Shown here piece by piece: positions 18,260 to 27,032 of a stretch of 64,000 nt of DNA (the stretch's first letter is position 1; each line of letters starts with the position of its first letter). The notes beneath the pieces were generated by a model. That model was not told where the DNA came from and ran no database searches. It saw only the letters and a list, made by a program, of their open reading frames with translations. The stretch comes from Enterobacter sp. 638 (GTDB lineage: Bacteria > Pseudomonadota > Gammaproteobacteria > Enterobacterales > Enterobacteriaceae), in the NCBI RefSeq assembly GCF_000016325.1, contig NC_009436.1:620001-684000 (forward strand), given 5' to 3'. The position numbers were made by a program, and so were the translations under genes.

Positions 18260-19033
18260 TTACTGCTCGTGTCGCTTAAACACCAGCTCGCCTTTCTCGG
18301 ACGCGTCGCCGTCAAAGAAATAGCCTTCACTGTTAAATGCGGTGAGTTGCTCAGGTTTTGTCAGACGATTTTCAATGATGTAACGGCTCATCAGCCCGCG
18401 CGCTTTTTTGGCGTAGAAGCTGATGACTTTGAATTTGCCCTTTTTCTCGTCGAGGAAGACGGGTTTAATAATCTCCGCATTCAGCTTTTTCGGCTTAACT
18501 GATCGGTAATATTCATCGGATGCCAGATTGATGACGATGTTGTCACCCTGGGCTTTCAGCGCGTCGTTGAGCTTCTCAGTGATGATATCGCCCCAGAATT
18601 GGTACAGATCTTTGCCTTTGGCATTTTCCAGGCGGATGCCCATCTCAAGACGGTACGGCTGCATCAAATCCAGCGGGCGCAGCACGCCGTACAGACCCGA
18701 TAACATACGGAGATGCTGCTGGGCGAAATCAAAATCGGCCTCGCTGAATTCTTCGGCCTGCAAGCCGGTATACACGTCACCTTTGAACGCGAGGATCGCC
18801 TGACGGGCATTTTTCGGCGTGAAATCCGGCTGCCAGTCGTGAAAACGGGTGGCATTGAGATCGGCGAGTTTGTCGCTGATGCTCATCAACTTGCCAATTT
18901 GCGGGGCGGAAAGTTTGCGCGCCTCACGAATCAGCTGTTGCGAATGATCCAGCAGTTCGGGCTGGGTATAGCGCTCGGTGGCGAGCGGGCTCTGGTAATC
19001 GAGCGTTTTTGCAGGTGAAATCAGAATCAGCAT
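18260..19033 (-). CDS. yaaA: Peroxide stress protein YaaA
   Basis: 257 residues (258 in E. coli). Member of the YaaA/DUF328 family with N-terminal [17 protein letters not shown] and C-terminal [19 protein letters not shown]; the SPAKT and KKARG motifs line a DNA-binding cleft in the E. coli structure. In E. coli it is OxyR-induced and limits intracellular iron during H2O2 stress. Convergent with yaaX across repeat DNA, and upstream of yaaJ is 66 bases away on the same strand. Confidence 0.95.
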   Translation of the reverse strand: MLILISPAKTLDYQSPLATERYTQPELLDHSQQLIREARKLSAPQIGKLMSISDKLADLNATRFHDWQPDFTPKNARQAILAFKGDVYTGLQAEEFSEADFDFAQQHLRMLSGLYGVLRPLDLMQPYRLEMGIRLENAKGKDLYQFWGDIITEKLNDALKAQGDNIVINLASDEYYRSVKPKKLNAEIIKPVFLDEKKGKFKVISFYAKKARGLMSRYIIENRLTKPEQLTAFNSEGYFFDGDASEKGELVFKRHEQ

Positions 19034-19099
19034 AACCAGTCCTTGCAGGAAATTTAGGGCGACTTTAGCAAAAAATCCGCCTCAGTTGATCGATGGCTG

Positions 19100-20530
19100 C
19101 TATTGCCGTGGCAAATCATCCCAAGTGCCCGGCGCAATTTGTGACTCAATTTCGGGATAACGAGCCGCATCAAACACCGGTTTCAGACCCAGCTTACGCT
19201 GGCGTAAATAGTCGCTGGCGATAAGCGCGACAACCGGTGACAGCAGCAAAATAGCCGTCAGGTTAGTGATCGCCATCAGCGCCATAATCACATCCGCCAG
19301 TTGCCAGACCAGCGGCAGGCTCAGCATCGACCCGACCATCACCATTCCAGCGATTCCGACCCGCAGAATCCATAGCGCTTTGCGCGAATCAAAACGCAGA
19401 AAAATCAGGTTCGTTTCAGCATAAATATAATTGGCGACAATCGAGCTGAACGAAAACAGGATCACGATAAGCGACACAAAGCCAGCACCCCAGCTACCCG
19501 CAAGATTCACCAGCGCCTGCTGAACGATCTGTATCCCTTCTGGGCTGTTGGTATGCGCGACAGGGCCCGCGAGCAACACAATCATGGCGCTGGCGGAGCA
19601 GATAATGATGGTGTCGATAAATACCCCAATCATCTGCACGATACCCTGTGCGGCTGGGTGTGGGGGCCATGAAGCCGCTGCCGCAGCGGCATTCGGTGTG
19701 GAGCCCATTCCGGCTTCGTTAGAGAACATGCCGCGCTGGAAACCCGCCGTCAGCGCCTGGCTAAGGGTATATCCCAGCGCCCCTGCTGCGGCTTCTCGCC
19801 AGCCGAAAGCGGCTTTGAAAATGGTGGCGATCACATCCGGAAGCTGACCAATGTGCATTGCGGTAACGACCAGGCTGGTGGTGACCCATAACAGCGCCAT
19901 CACCGGCACCAGCCACTGCATCAGGCGCGCAACGCCTTTGATGCCCGTTACGATAACCAGCAGGGTCGCGATAGCCAGCATCGCGCCGGTGATCCATTCC
20001 GGGAAATCAAACGCGTAGCGCAGGGCATGCGCCACCGAGTTGGCTTGTACCGTGTTGAAAATAAGACCGTAAGCCAAGAGCAGAAAAACAGAAAACAGCA
20101 CGCCCATCCAGCGCATACCCAGGCCGCTCGACATGTACCAGGCCGGGCCGCCGCGAAACTGACCGTGCCGATCCCGCTCTTTGTAGAGCTGCGCCAGTGA
20201 ACATTCGGCAAACGACGTCGCCATGCCGATAAGCGCCGTGACCCACATCCAGAACACGGCACCCGGGCCACCTGCGCCAATGGCTAACGCCACACCCGCC
20301 AGATTACCGCTACCCACGCGGGCGGCCAGGCTGGTGCAGAGCGCCTGAAAAGAGGTTAATCCATCGGGTTGCGGGCTGATGCTGTTTTTCAGACTTTTGC
20401 CAAACTGGCGAATATAGCGAAACTGAATAAAACCGCTGCGTACCGTGAACCATATTCCGGCTCCCAGCAGCAAATAGATCATCACTGAGCCCCACAGGAC
20501 CTCATTGATAAAGGAAAAGAAATCAGGCAT
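19100..20530 (-). CDS. yaaJ: Alanine/glycine:sodium symporter family protein YaaJ
   Basis: AGCS-family amino acid:cation symporter, 476 residues, equal to E. coli YaaJ. The start is set at the ATG 20530 (MPDFFSFINEVLWGS), eight codons inside the longest frame, because AGAGGG lies eight bases upstream and the N-terminus matches. About 10-11 membrane helices are visible. Family signature GSGNLAGVALAI and SNEAGMGSTPNAAAAA are intact. The E. coli substrate is not firmly known; alanine or glycine is inferred from the family. Confidence 0.94.
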   Translation of the reverse strand: MPDFFSFINEVLWGSVMIYLLLGAGIWFTVRSGFIQFRYIRQFGKSLKNSISPQPDGLTSFQALCTSLAARVGSGNLAGVALAIGAGGPGAVFWMWVTALIGMATSFAECSLAQLYKERDRHGQFRGGPAWYMSSGLGMRWMGVLFSVFLLLAYGLIFNTVQANSVAHALRYAFDFPEWITGAMLAIATLLVIVTGIKGVARLMQWLVPVMALLWVTTSLVVTAMHIGQLPDVIATIFKAAFGWREAAAGALGYTLSQALTAGFQRGMFSNEAGMGSTPNAAAAAASWPPHPAAQGIVQMIGVFIDTIIICSASAMIVLLAGPVAHTNSPEGIQIVQQALVNLAGSWGAGFVSLIVILFSFSSIVANYIYAETNLIFLRFDSRKALWILRVGIAGMVMVGSMLSLPLVWQLADVIMALMAITNLTAILLLSPVVALIASDYLRQRKLGLKPVFDAARYPEIESQIAPGTWDDLPRQ

Positions 20531-20792
20531 TAACGTCCCTCTTGTTGATGCCAAAGTAAAATTGTAAACGCTACCATTGAATGAACGGAGTGGTACTTAG
20601 CAGGCTGTTAATATTCGGAGTTTATCATACTATCCGTAAGCGCACTGTCTGCGGTTGCGCTGCTATTCCGTCGTGTTATCATCAGGGCAGACCGGTTACA
20701 TCCCCCTAACAAGTAAACCTGTCATTTTTCCGTTGCTGGCATGCTGTCGGTGGCGTGAATTATCCAGGGCACGTAAAAAGAGAAAGACTATC

Positions 20793-21746
20793 ATGACGGA
20801 TAAATTGACCTCCCTTCGTCAGTTCACCACTGTCGTAGCTGACACCGGAGATATCGCGGCAATGAAGTTGTACCAGCCGCAGGATGCAACAACCAACCCT
20901 TCTCTGATTCTTAACGCCGCACAGATTCCTGAGTACCGCAAACTGATCGACGAAGCTGTGACCTGGGCGAAAGGCCAGAGCAACGATCGTGCGCAGCAGA
21001 TTGTGGACGCGGCTGACAAACTGGCAGTAAACATCGGTCTGGAAATCCTGAAACTGGTGCCGGGCCGTATTTCTACCGAAGTTGACGCGCGTCTGTCCTA
21101 CGACACCGAAGCGTCAATCGCCAAAGCTAAACACCTGATCAAACTGTATAACGATGCTGGCATCAGCAACGATCGCATTTTGATCAAACTGGCGTCCACC
21201 TGGCAGGGCATTCGTGCTGCTGAACAGCTGGAAAAAGAAGGCATCAACTGTAACCTGACGCTACTGTTCTCCTTCGCGCAGGCGCGTGCATGTGCTGAAG
21301 CAGGCGTGTTCCTGATTTCTCCGTTTGTGGGCCGTATTCTGGACTGGTACAAAGCCAACACCGATAAGAAAGAGTACGCACCTGCAGAAGATCCAGGCGT
21401 GGTTTCTGTGACTGAAATCTACGAATACTACAAGCAGCACGGCTATGAAACCGTCGTTATGGGCGCAAGCTTCCGTAACGTGGGTGAAATCATCGAGCTG
21501 GCTGGCTGTGACCGCCTGACTATCGCCCCAGCACTGCTGAAAGAGCTGGCAGAGAGCGAAGGCGCGCTGGAGCGTAAACTGTCCTACACCGGTGAAGTGA
21601 AAGCGCGTCCAGAACGCATCACTGAATCCGAGTTCCTGTGGCAGCACAACCAGGATCCAATGGCCGTAGACAAGCTGGCGGACGGTATCCGTAAGTTTGC
21701 TGTTGACCAGGAAAAACTGGAAAAAATGATCGGCGATCTGCTGTAA
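20793..21746 (+). CDS. talB: Transaldolase B
   Basis: Class I transaldolase of the pentose phosphate pathway, moving a dihydroxyacetone unit between sedoheptulose-7-phosphate and glyceraldehyde-3-phosphate. 317 residues from ATG 20793 as in E. coli; the longer upstream frame is not real. Signature DATTNPSLI near residues 31-39 and the Schiff-base lysine in [10 protein letters not shown] (K132 by E. coli numbering) are present. Followed by a GC-rich hairpin. Confidence 0.98.
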   Translation: MTDKLTSLRQFTTVVADTGDIAAMKLYQPQDATTNPSLILNAAQIPEYRKLIDEAVTWAKGQSNDRAQQIVDAADKLAVNIGLEILKLVPGRISTEVDARLSYDTEASIAKAKHLIKLYNDAGISNDRILIKLASTWQGIRAAEQLEKEGINCNLTLLFSFAQARACAEAGVFLISPFVGRILDWYKANTDKKEYAPAEDPGVVSVTEIYEYYKQHGYETVVMGASFRNVGEIIELAGCDRLTIAPALLKELAESEGALERKLSYTGEVKARPERITESEFLWQHNQDPMAVDKLADGIRKFAVDQEKLEKMIGDLL

Positions 21747-21754
21747 TCATTCTG

Positions 21755-21776
21755 CGTGACCGGGCCTCCGGTCACG
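21755..21776 (+). terminator. Hairpin after talB
   Basis: Stem GTGACCGG, loop GCCT, stem CCGGTCAC, nine bases after the talB stop. The following ACTTCTTTCC is only a weak T tract, so termination is probable but not certain. Confidence 0.65.
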
Positions 21777-21857
21777 CGACTTCTTTCCTACCCTGTCTGA
21801 ATTCCCCCTCTGCGTGTATCATTCCCGTTAATCAGTATTGTTTGAATGGAAATGGCT

Positions 21858-22445
21858 ATGAATACATTACGCATCGGCTTAGTGTCGATTTCTGACCGCG
21901 CCTCCAGCGGTATTTACGAAGATAAAGGCATTCCGGCTCTGGAAGCGTGGCTGGCGACGGCGCTCACAACGCCTTTTGAAATCCAGACGCGTTTAATCCC
22001 CGACGAGCAGGCGATCATTGAACAGACGCTGTGCGAGCTGGTGGATGAAATGAGCTGCCATCTGGTGCTCACCACCGGCGGAACGGGTCCGGCGCGCCGG
22101 GATGTCACCCCAGATGCGACGCTGGCAATTGCCGATCGCGAGATGCCAGGGTTTGGCGAACAGATGCGCCAGATAAGCCTGCACTTCGTGCCGACGGCGA
22201 TCCTGTCCCGTCAGGTTGGTGTGATTCGCAAACAGGCGTTGATTCTGAATCTGCCAGGCCAGCCGAAGTCGATCAAAGAGACGCTGGAAGGCGTGAAAGG
22301 TGAAGATGGCAACGTGGTTGTCGCGGGTATTTTCGCCAGTGTACCGTATTGTATACAGTTGCTTGATGGGCCTTACGTCGAAACCGATCCGCAAGTGGTA
22401 GCAGCATTTCGGCCTAAAAGCGCAAGGCGCGAAACAATCTCCTGA
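21858..22445 (+). CDS. mog: Molybdopterin adenylyltransferase Mog
   Basis: Adenylates molybdopterin before molybdenum insertion by MoeA. From ATG 21858 it is 195 residues, as in E. coli; the upstream in-frame ATG at 21846 gives four extra residues and is less likely. MoaB/Mog fold motifs: LTTGGTGPARRDVTPDAT, ADREMPGFGE and NLPGQPKSIKE. In K-12 the next gene is satP; here about 6 kb of other genes intervene. Confidence 0.97.
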   Translation: MNTLRIGLVSISDRASSGIYEDKGIPALEAWLATALTTPFEIQTRLIPDEQAIIEQTLCELVDEMSCHLVLTTGGTGPARRDVTPDATLAIADREMPGFGEQMRQISLHFVPTAILSRQVGVIRKQALILNLPGQPKSIKETLEGVKGEDGNVVVAGIFASVPYCIQLLDGPYVETDPQVVAAFRPKSARRETIS

Positions 22446-22564
22446 AATTAACGCATCTGTGACATAAGCTACAGCCGGAATAGCGTGGTGTTAGATTTAC
22501 GGTATAGTAATTTTTTCTTTACGATCACTGTAAAATTAAATCAACAACGCTGGAAAGGTTCGCT

Positions 22565-23866
22565 ATGTCACATTACACCCGGCCTCTGAATCGTCAGGAC
22601 TACAAAACGCTCACGCTCGCAGCCCTTGGCGGCGCGCTGGAGTTCTACGATTTCATCATTTTTGTCTTTTTTGCTGCCGTTGTGGGAGAACTCTTCTTCC
22701 CGGCGGATATCCCGGAATGGCTGCGCCAGGTTCAGACCTTCGGCATTTTTGCGGCGGGTTATCTTGCGCGTCCGCTCGGCGGCATCATCATGGCCCACTT
22801 TGGCGATCTGGTCGGGCGTAAAAAAATGTTTACCCTCAGCATCCTGCTAATGGCCGTGCCAACGCTGGCCATTGGTTTGCTGCCGACGTACGCCACGATG
22901 GGCATTCTCGCCCCTGTTTTGCTGCTGCTGATGCGTATTTTGCAGGGCGCGGCGATTGGCGGAGAAGTGCCAGGCGCATGGGTTTTTGTAGCGGAACACG
23001 TACCGGCGCGCCGCATCGGCATCGCGTGCGGAACGTTAACCGCGGGCCTGACCGTCGGGATTTTACTCGGCTCCGTCGTCGCGACGCTCATCAACACCAG
23101 TATGACGACGCAGGCGGTGCATGAGTGGGGCTGGCGTCTCCCGTTCCTGCTCGGCGGTGCGTTTGGCCTGGTGGCGATGTACCTCCGCCGCTGGTTGCAG
23201 GAAACCCCTATCTTCCTCGAAATGCAGCAGCGTAAAGCGCTTGCTCAAGAGCTGCCGGTTAAATCTGTCGTGGCGCATCATAAAAAAGCCGTGGTGATTT
23301 CTATGCTGCTGACCTGGCTGCTTTCCGCCGGGATTGTAGTGGTGATTCTTATGTCGCCCGTCTGGCTGCAAAAACAGTACGGTTTTGCCCCTGCGGTCAC
23401 GCTGCAGGCGAACAGTATCGCGACCATTATGCTGTGCTTTGGCTGTTTGATTGCCGGTGTTGCGGCGGATCGCTTTGGCGCGAGCCTGACGTTTATCGTC
23501 GGCAGCCTGTTGCTGGCGGGATCAAGCTGGGCGTTCTATCACCTTGCGGGAAGTCATCCGGAACAGCTTTTCCTGCTGTATGGCGTGGTGGGGCTTTTCG
23601 TGGGCGTCGTGGGCGCAGTGCCGTATGTGATGGTCCGCGCGTTCCCGGCAGAAGTGCGATTCACCGGCATTTCGTTTTCCTATAACGTCTCCTACGCCAT
23701 CTTTGGTGGCCTGACGCCGATTGCCGTCACGCTGCTGATGGGCGTGTCGCCGATGGCTCCGGCCTGGTATGTGCTGGCGCTGTCACTGATGGGGCTGGCG
23801 TTAGGGATTTGGTTGCGCGGTGAGCGCCATCAGCTGATGGCGCATACGCCGGTTAGTGAGGGGTAA
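22565..23866 (+). CDS. MHS-family MFS transporter (metabolite:H+ symporter)
   Basis: 433 residues with 12 predicted helices. The early GGALEFYDFIIFVFFAAVVG, the loop HFGDLVGRKKMF (MFS motif A) and RILQGAAIGGEVPGAWVFVAEH are typical of the ShiA/KgtP/ProP (MHS) subgroup. Substrate cannot be read from sequence; organic acids or osmolytes are usual for the group. GAAAGG lies before ATG 22565. Its 3' end overlaps the convergent binding-protein gene by 14 bases. Not present at this place in E. coli K-12. Confidence 0.85.
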   Translation: MSHYTRPLNRQDYKTLTLAALGGALEFYDFIIFVFFAAVVGELFFPADIPEWLRQVQTFGIFAAGYLARPLGGIIMAHFGDLVGRKKMFTLSILLMAVPTLAIGLLPTYATMGILAPVLLLLMRILQGAAIGGEVPGAWVFVAEHVPARRIGIACGTLTAGLTVGILLGSVVATLINTSMTTQAVHEWGWRLPFLLGGAFGLVAMYLRRWLQETPIFLEMQQRKALAQELPVKSVVAHHKKAVVISMLLTWLLSAGIVVVILMSPVWLQKQYGFAPAVTLQANSIATIMLCFGCLIAGVAADRFGASLTFIVGSLLLAGSSWAFYHLAGSHPEQLFLLYGVVGLFVGVVGAVPYVMVRAFPAEVRFTGISFSYNVSYAIFGGLTPIAVTLLMGVSPMAPAWYVLALSLMGLALGIWLRGERHQLMAHTPVSEG

Positions 23867-24977
23867 AACTCAGGATGATGTTGTCATCCGGGATCTGCGT
23901 AAAGTTTTTAATCAGCTCGTGATAATCCGCCAGCGGGTCGACGTCATTGAAAAGCGTTGGGTAGAAAATTTTGCTCAACGCTTCAATGGCGATAATGTTG
24001 TACGGATTGTTATAGAAGTGATGATACAGCGCGCCGGTATGGCCTTGCGCCACGGCCGGAATGCTGCTCACGCCCTGGCGCGACACCAGCGCGTTAAAGG
24101 CCGCAGCCACGTCACTTTCCGCCACGTTGTAGCCAAACGGAATAATCGCCGTGCCTTTAGCCGGACGTTTTGAGCCGGTCATCAGGTAATAATCGGGGTT
24201 AAGAGAGATAATCTTTTCGACCGAGACATTTCCGCTCGCACCTGGCAGCAGCTGTGAACCAATATTCACACCGCCAGCCGCTTCAACCAGACCGCCCCAG
24301 CCGTTGCGCGCATGGGTAAAGCAGCAGCCGTTATCCAGCCCGGCAACCCCTGCGATCGGCTCAATAAATACCAGCGGTTTTTTCTCTGCTTTTTCCAGGC
24401 GCTGGTGAATTCGGTCCAGACGCTGCTGGTAAAAATCAATATACGCCTGCGCTCGCTCGTGTTGCCCCAACACTTTACCCAGCAGGGCAATGCTCGGGAC
24501 GGTGTTTTCAACCGGGTGCAATTCGTAATCCACGAAGACCACGGGAACGTGTAGCGCCTCAAGTTTGGCTAATACGCCGCTCTGTACCAGCGACGGCTTG
24601 GCGCGGAGCTGGGCGATCATCAGGTCCGGCTGGCGCGAGATCACCGTTTCCAGATCCACATTTCCCTGATCGGAGAATTTCATATCGAGGATCTTTTCTG
24701 CTTCCGGCCATTTGCGCTTCAGCACGTTCCAGGTTTCGGTGTCCTGTTTTTTCGGCAGATTATTCCACGCCACCACTTTGGCAAACGGATTGTCGCGCTC
24801 AAGCATTGTCAGCGTCAGGATATCGCGGCCATCCTGTAAAATGATGCGCTTCGGCTCCTGTGGGATCGTCACCGTGCGGTTATCAATATCGTTGACCGTC
24901 ACCGGCCAGTTTTGCGCCATCGCCAGCAGCGGTGAGAGTAGCAGCGCTGCGCCAAGTAATGCCTTCTTAAGTGTCAT
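23853..24977 (-). CDS. Iron/siderophore ABC transporter, periplasmic binding protein
   Basis: 374 residues. Signal peptide 1-21 ending in AMA, then the cluster A/FepB/BtuF-type binding fold: an N-lobe starting VTVNDIDNRTVTIPQEPKRII, a long linker helix (about 165-195) and a C-lobe with NPDYYLMTGSKRP. An adjacent Cys-Cys pair in DNGCCFTHARNGWGG is unusual. Third gene of a Fur-boxed operon with permease and ATPase. Ligand is inferred (ferric siderophore or haem) from the family and promoter; cobalamin cannot be excluded. GGGGA precedes its ATG. Confidence 0.85.
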   Translation of the reverse strand: MTLKKALLGAALLLSPLLAMAQNWPVTVNDIDNRTVTIPQEPKRIILQDGRDILTLTMLERDNPFAKVVAWNNLPKKQDTETWNVLKRKWPEAEKILDMKFSDQGNVDLETVISRQPDLMIAQLRAKPSLVQSGVLAKLEALHVPVVFVDYELHPVENTVPSIALLGKVLGQHERAQAYIDFYQQRLDRIHQRLEKAEKKPLVFIEPIAGVAGLDNGCCFTHARNGWGGLVEAAGGVNIGSQLLPGASGNVSVEKIISLNPDYYLMTGSKRPAKGTAIIPFGYNVAESDVAAAFNALVSRQGVSSIPAVAQGHTGALYHHFYNNPYNIIAIEALSKIFYPTLFNDVDPLADYHELIKNFTQIPDDNIILSFTPH

Positions 24978-25001
24978 TATTTCCCCGCCATTCCTTTATT
25001 T

Positions 25002-25775
25002 TTATGTTGTTAAACCATCGACCACCACATGCGGTAGTCCTTGCGAACACGTTTCTACACGCCCCTGCACGCCATACACCGTCGCCAGATTCGCGGGGGT
25101 GACGACCTCACCCGGAACACCACTGGCAATCAGCGTGCCGTTTTTTAACATCACCGCATACTGCGCGTGGCGCAGCGCAATGTTGATGTCGTGGATCACC
25201 ACGACGGTGACGATATTCCGCTGACGTGTTTCACGGGCAACGATATCCATAACGTGAAACTGATAGTTGAGGTCGAGCGCGCTAAGCGGTTCATCCAGCA
25301 GGAGCAAATCCGGCTGGCGGATCAGCGACTGCGCCAAACCGATCAGCTGTTTTTGACCGCCAGAAAGCTGGTCGAGATAGCTCATCGCCAGATGCGAGAC
25401 GCCGAGTTTATGCAGAATGTCATAGGCTTCTTGTTCGGCATTGCCGTGGGTATCGCTGCCACTGGCGCGGCGCGCAACAATCACCGATTCCAGGGCGTGC
25501 AAATGCACGCTTGCCGGAAGCGACTGCGGCAAATACACCACTTTTTGCGCACGCTTCGCGGGCGGCAGGGTCATCAGATCCTCGCCGTTGAGTGCGATTT
25601 TGCCTTGCGCCGGATTGAGATCTGCCAGCGCGCGCAGCAGGGTTGATTTCCCCGAACCGTTGGGTCCTAACAGGGCGGTGATTTTGCCACGCGGCAGCAG
25701 TGGGGTGGTAAGCCCGTCGATGATTTTCTTTTTGCGATAACCGGTGTGCAGATCGGTAACGAGTAAACCGTCCAT
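25002..25775 (-). CDS. Iron/siderophore ABC transporter, ATP-binding protein
   Basis: 257 residues of the FepC/FecE type. Walker A GPNGSGKSTLL near residue 37, Q-loop YLPQ, signature LSGGQKQL, Walker B LLLLDEPLSALD and H-loop VVVIHD are all intact, so the protein should be active. Its ATG overlaps the permease TGA by one base (ATGA-type junction), indicating translational coupling. The binding-protein gene follows after 24 bases. Confidence 0.9.
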   Translation of the reverse strand: MDGLLVTDLHTGYRKKKIIDGLTTPLLPRGKITALLGPNGSGKSTLLRALADLNPAQGKIALNGEDLMTLPPAKRAQKVVYLPQSLPASVHLHALESVIVARRASGSDTHGNAEQEAYDILHKLGVSHLAMSYLDQLSGGQKQLIGLAQSLIRQPDLLLLDEPLSALDLNYQFHVMDIVARETRQRNIVTVVVIHDINIALRHAQYAVMLKNGTLIASGVPGEVVTPANLATVYGVQGRVETCSQGLPHVVVDGLTT

Positions 25776-26848
25776 CAGAGCGTTCCCCGGTGGCGAATAA
25801 TAATGCTCAGGAAGAAAGGTACGCCGACCAGTGACGTGACAATCCCGACGGGAATGATGACGCCAGGCACGATATTTTTTGAGAGGACGGAGGCTAGGGA
25901 AAGCACCAGCGCGCCGATCAGCATACTGCCCGGCAGGTAAAAGCGGTGATCCTCGCCAAACATCATGCGGGAAATATGCGGGGCGACAAGACCGATAAAG
26001 CCGATCGGGCCGACAAACGCCACCGTCAGCGCCGAAATGATGCTGATGCGCAGCAGGGTGGTGAGCCGTAACTTGCGCACGTTAATACCAAAGCTGACGG
26101 CGCGATCTTCACCCAGGCGCAGGGCGGTGAGCTTCCACGCGTTTTTCAGCGAGAGCGGGACGACGATCAGCAACACCACGACCAGAATCGCCAGTTTGTC
26201 CCACGACGCGCGGGCCAGGCTGCCCATCGTCCAGAACACCAGACCCTGTAATGTGTCTTCGCTGGCGACAAACTGCAGAATCGAAATCAACGCATTGAAC
26301 GTGAACACCAGCGCAATGCCAAACAGCACGACGCCGGAGGTGGCGACGCGCGTCCAGCGGCTAATACCGTCGAGAATAAAGCAGGCCATCAGTGCAAAAA
26401 CAAAAGCGTTCACCGAGATAAACCACTGGTCGGGCACGCCAGGAATTCCAAGGCCGAGGATGATCGCCAGTGCGGCACCAAACGAGGCGGCAGACGACAC
26501 GCCCAGCGTAAACGGGCTGGCGAGGGGGTTATTCAGGATGGTTTGCATCTCGGCACCGGCTAAACCCAACGCCAGGCCGACGACCACCGCCATCAGCGCG
26601 AAAGGCAGCCGTAAATCCCAGACGATCACGCGCGTGCCTGCGTCAGCGGAGGCGGCATCAAACAGCGTATGCCAAAGTGTGGCGACGGAAATTCCGGACG
26701 GGCCGAGGGTAAAATCAAGCAGCAGCGAGAGCAGGATCAACAGCAGGAGGACACCTGCGACAATAAAGCGCCGCAAGATGATTTTTTTGTAATGCGACGC
26801 GACAGCCGCCCCGTCAGGATTATCCCGGCTGGCTAAAATGGAACTCAT
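25775..26848 (-). CDS. Iron/siderophore ABC transporter, FecCD-type permease
   Basis: 357 residues, about nine to ten membrane helices. FecCD family motifs include LRLPFALMAVVVGLALGLAGA, NPLASPFTLGVSSAA and FVGPIGFIGLVAPHISRMMFG, the last being the coupling helix that meets the ATPase. Only one permease gene is present, so it probably acts as a homodimer. First gene of the operon, with a Fur-like box about 110-125 bases upstream. Hydrophilic N-terminal 25 residues are cytoplasmic. Confidence 0.9.
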   Translation of the reverse strand: MSSILASRDNPDGAAVASHYKKIILRRFIVAGVLLLLILLSLLLDFTLGPSGISVATLWHTLFDAASADAGTRVIVWDLRLPFALMAVVVGLALGLAGAEMQTILNNPLASPFTLGVSSAASFGAALAIILGLGIPGVPDQWFISVNAFVFALMACFILDGISRWTRVATSGVVLFGIALVFTFNALISILQFVASEDTLQGLVFWTMGSLARASWDKLAILVVVLLIVVPLSLKNAWKLTALRLGEDRAVSFGINVRKLRLTTLLRISIISALTVAFVGPIGFIGLVAPHISRMMFGEDHRFYLPGSMLIGALVLSLASVLSKNIVPGVIIPVGIVTSLVGVPFFLSIIIRHRGTL

Positions 26849-26946
26849 TGGCTTACCTTATGCAACACATCAGAACCGTATTTTATCCCTAAACGTTCCT
26901 GTACAAAGGCTGCCTGATATCCAATATCCGGGGGATGCTGTCGGTG

Positions 26947-26975
26947 ACAATATTCCGGGTGATAATGCTTATCAA
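26947..26975 (-). promoter_or_regulatory. Promoter with Fur-like box for the iron ABC operon
   Basis: On the reverse strand -35 TTGATA (26970-26975), 17 bases, -10 TATTGT (26947-26952). The perfect palindrome TGATAA-TGC-TTATCA at 26960-26974 covers the -35 and spacer. Read as the 7-1-7 Fur motif (TGATAAT-N-ATTATCA) it has a single mismatch. Iron-loaded Fur binding here would block RNA polymerase. The position fits the downstream iron-transport family. Confidence 0.7.
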
Positions 26976-27032
26976 TTGAAAAAACAGGAATCAGAGAAGT
27001 CGTTTAGCTACGGTTGCAATTTCGCACAAAAA

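Noticed and set aside
20655..20792. N-terminal extension of talB
   Set aside because: No similarity to transaldolase; family start is [10 protein letters not shown].
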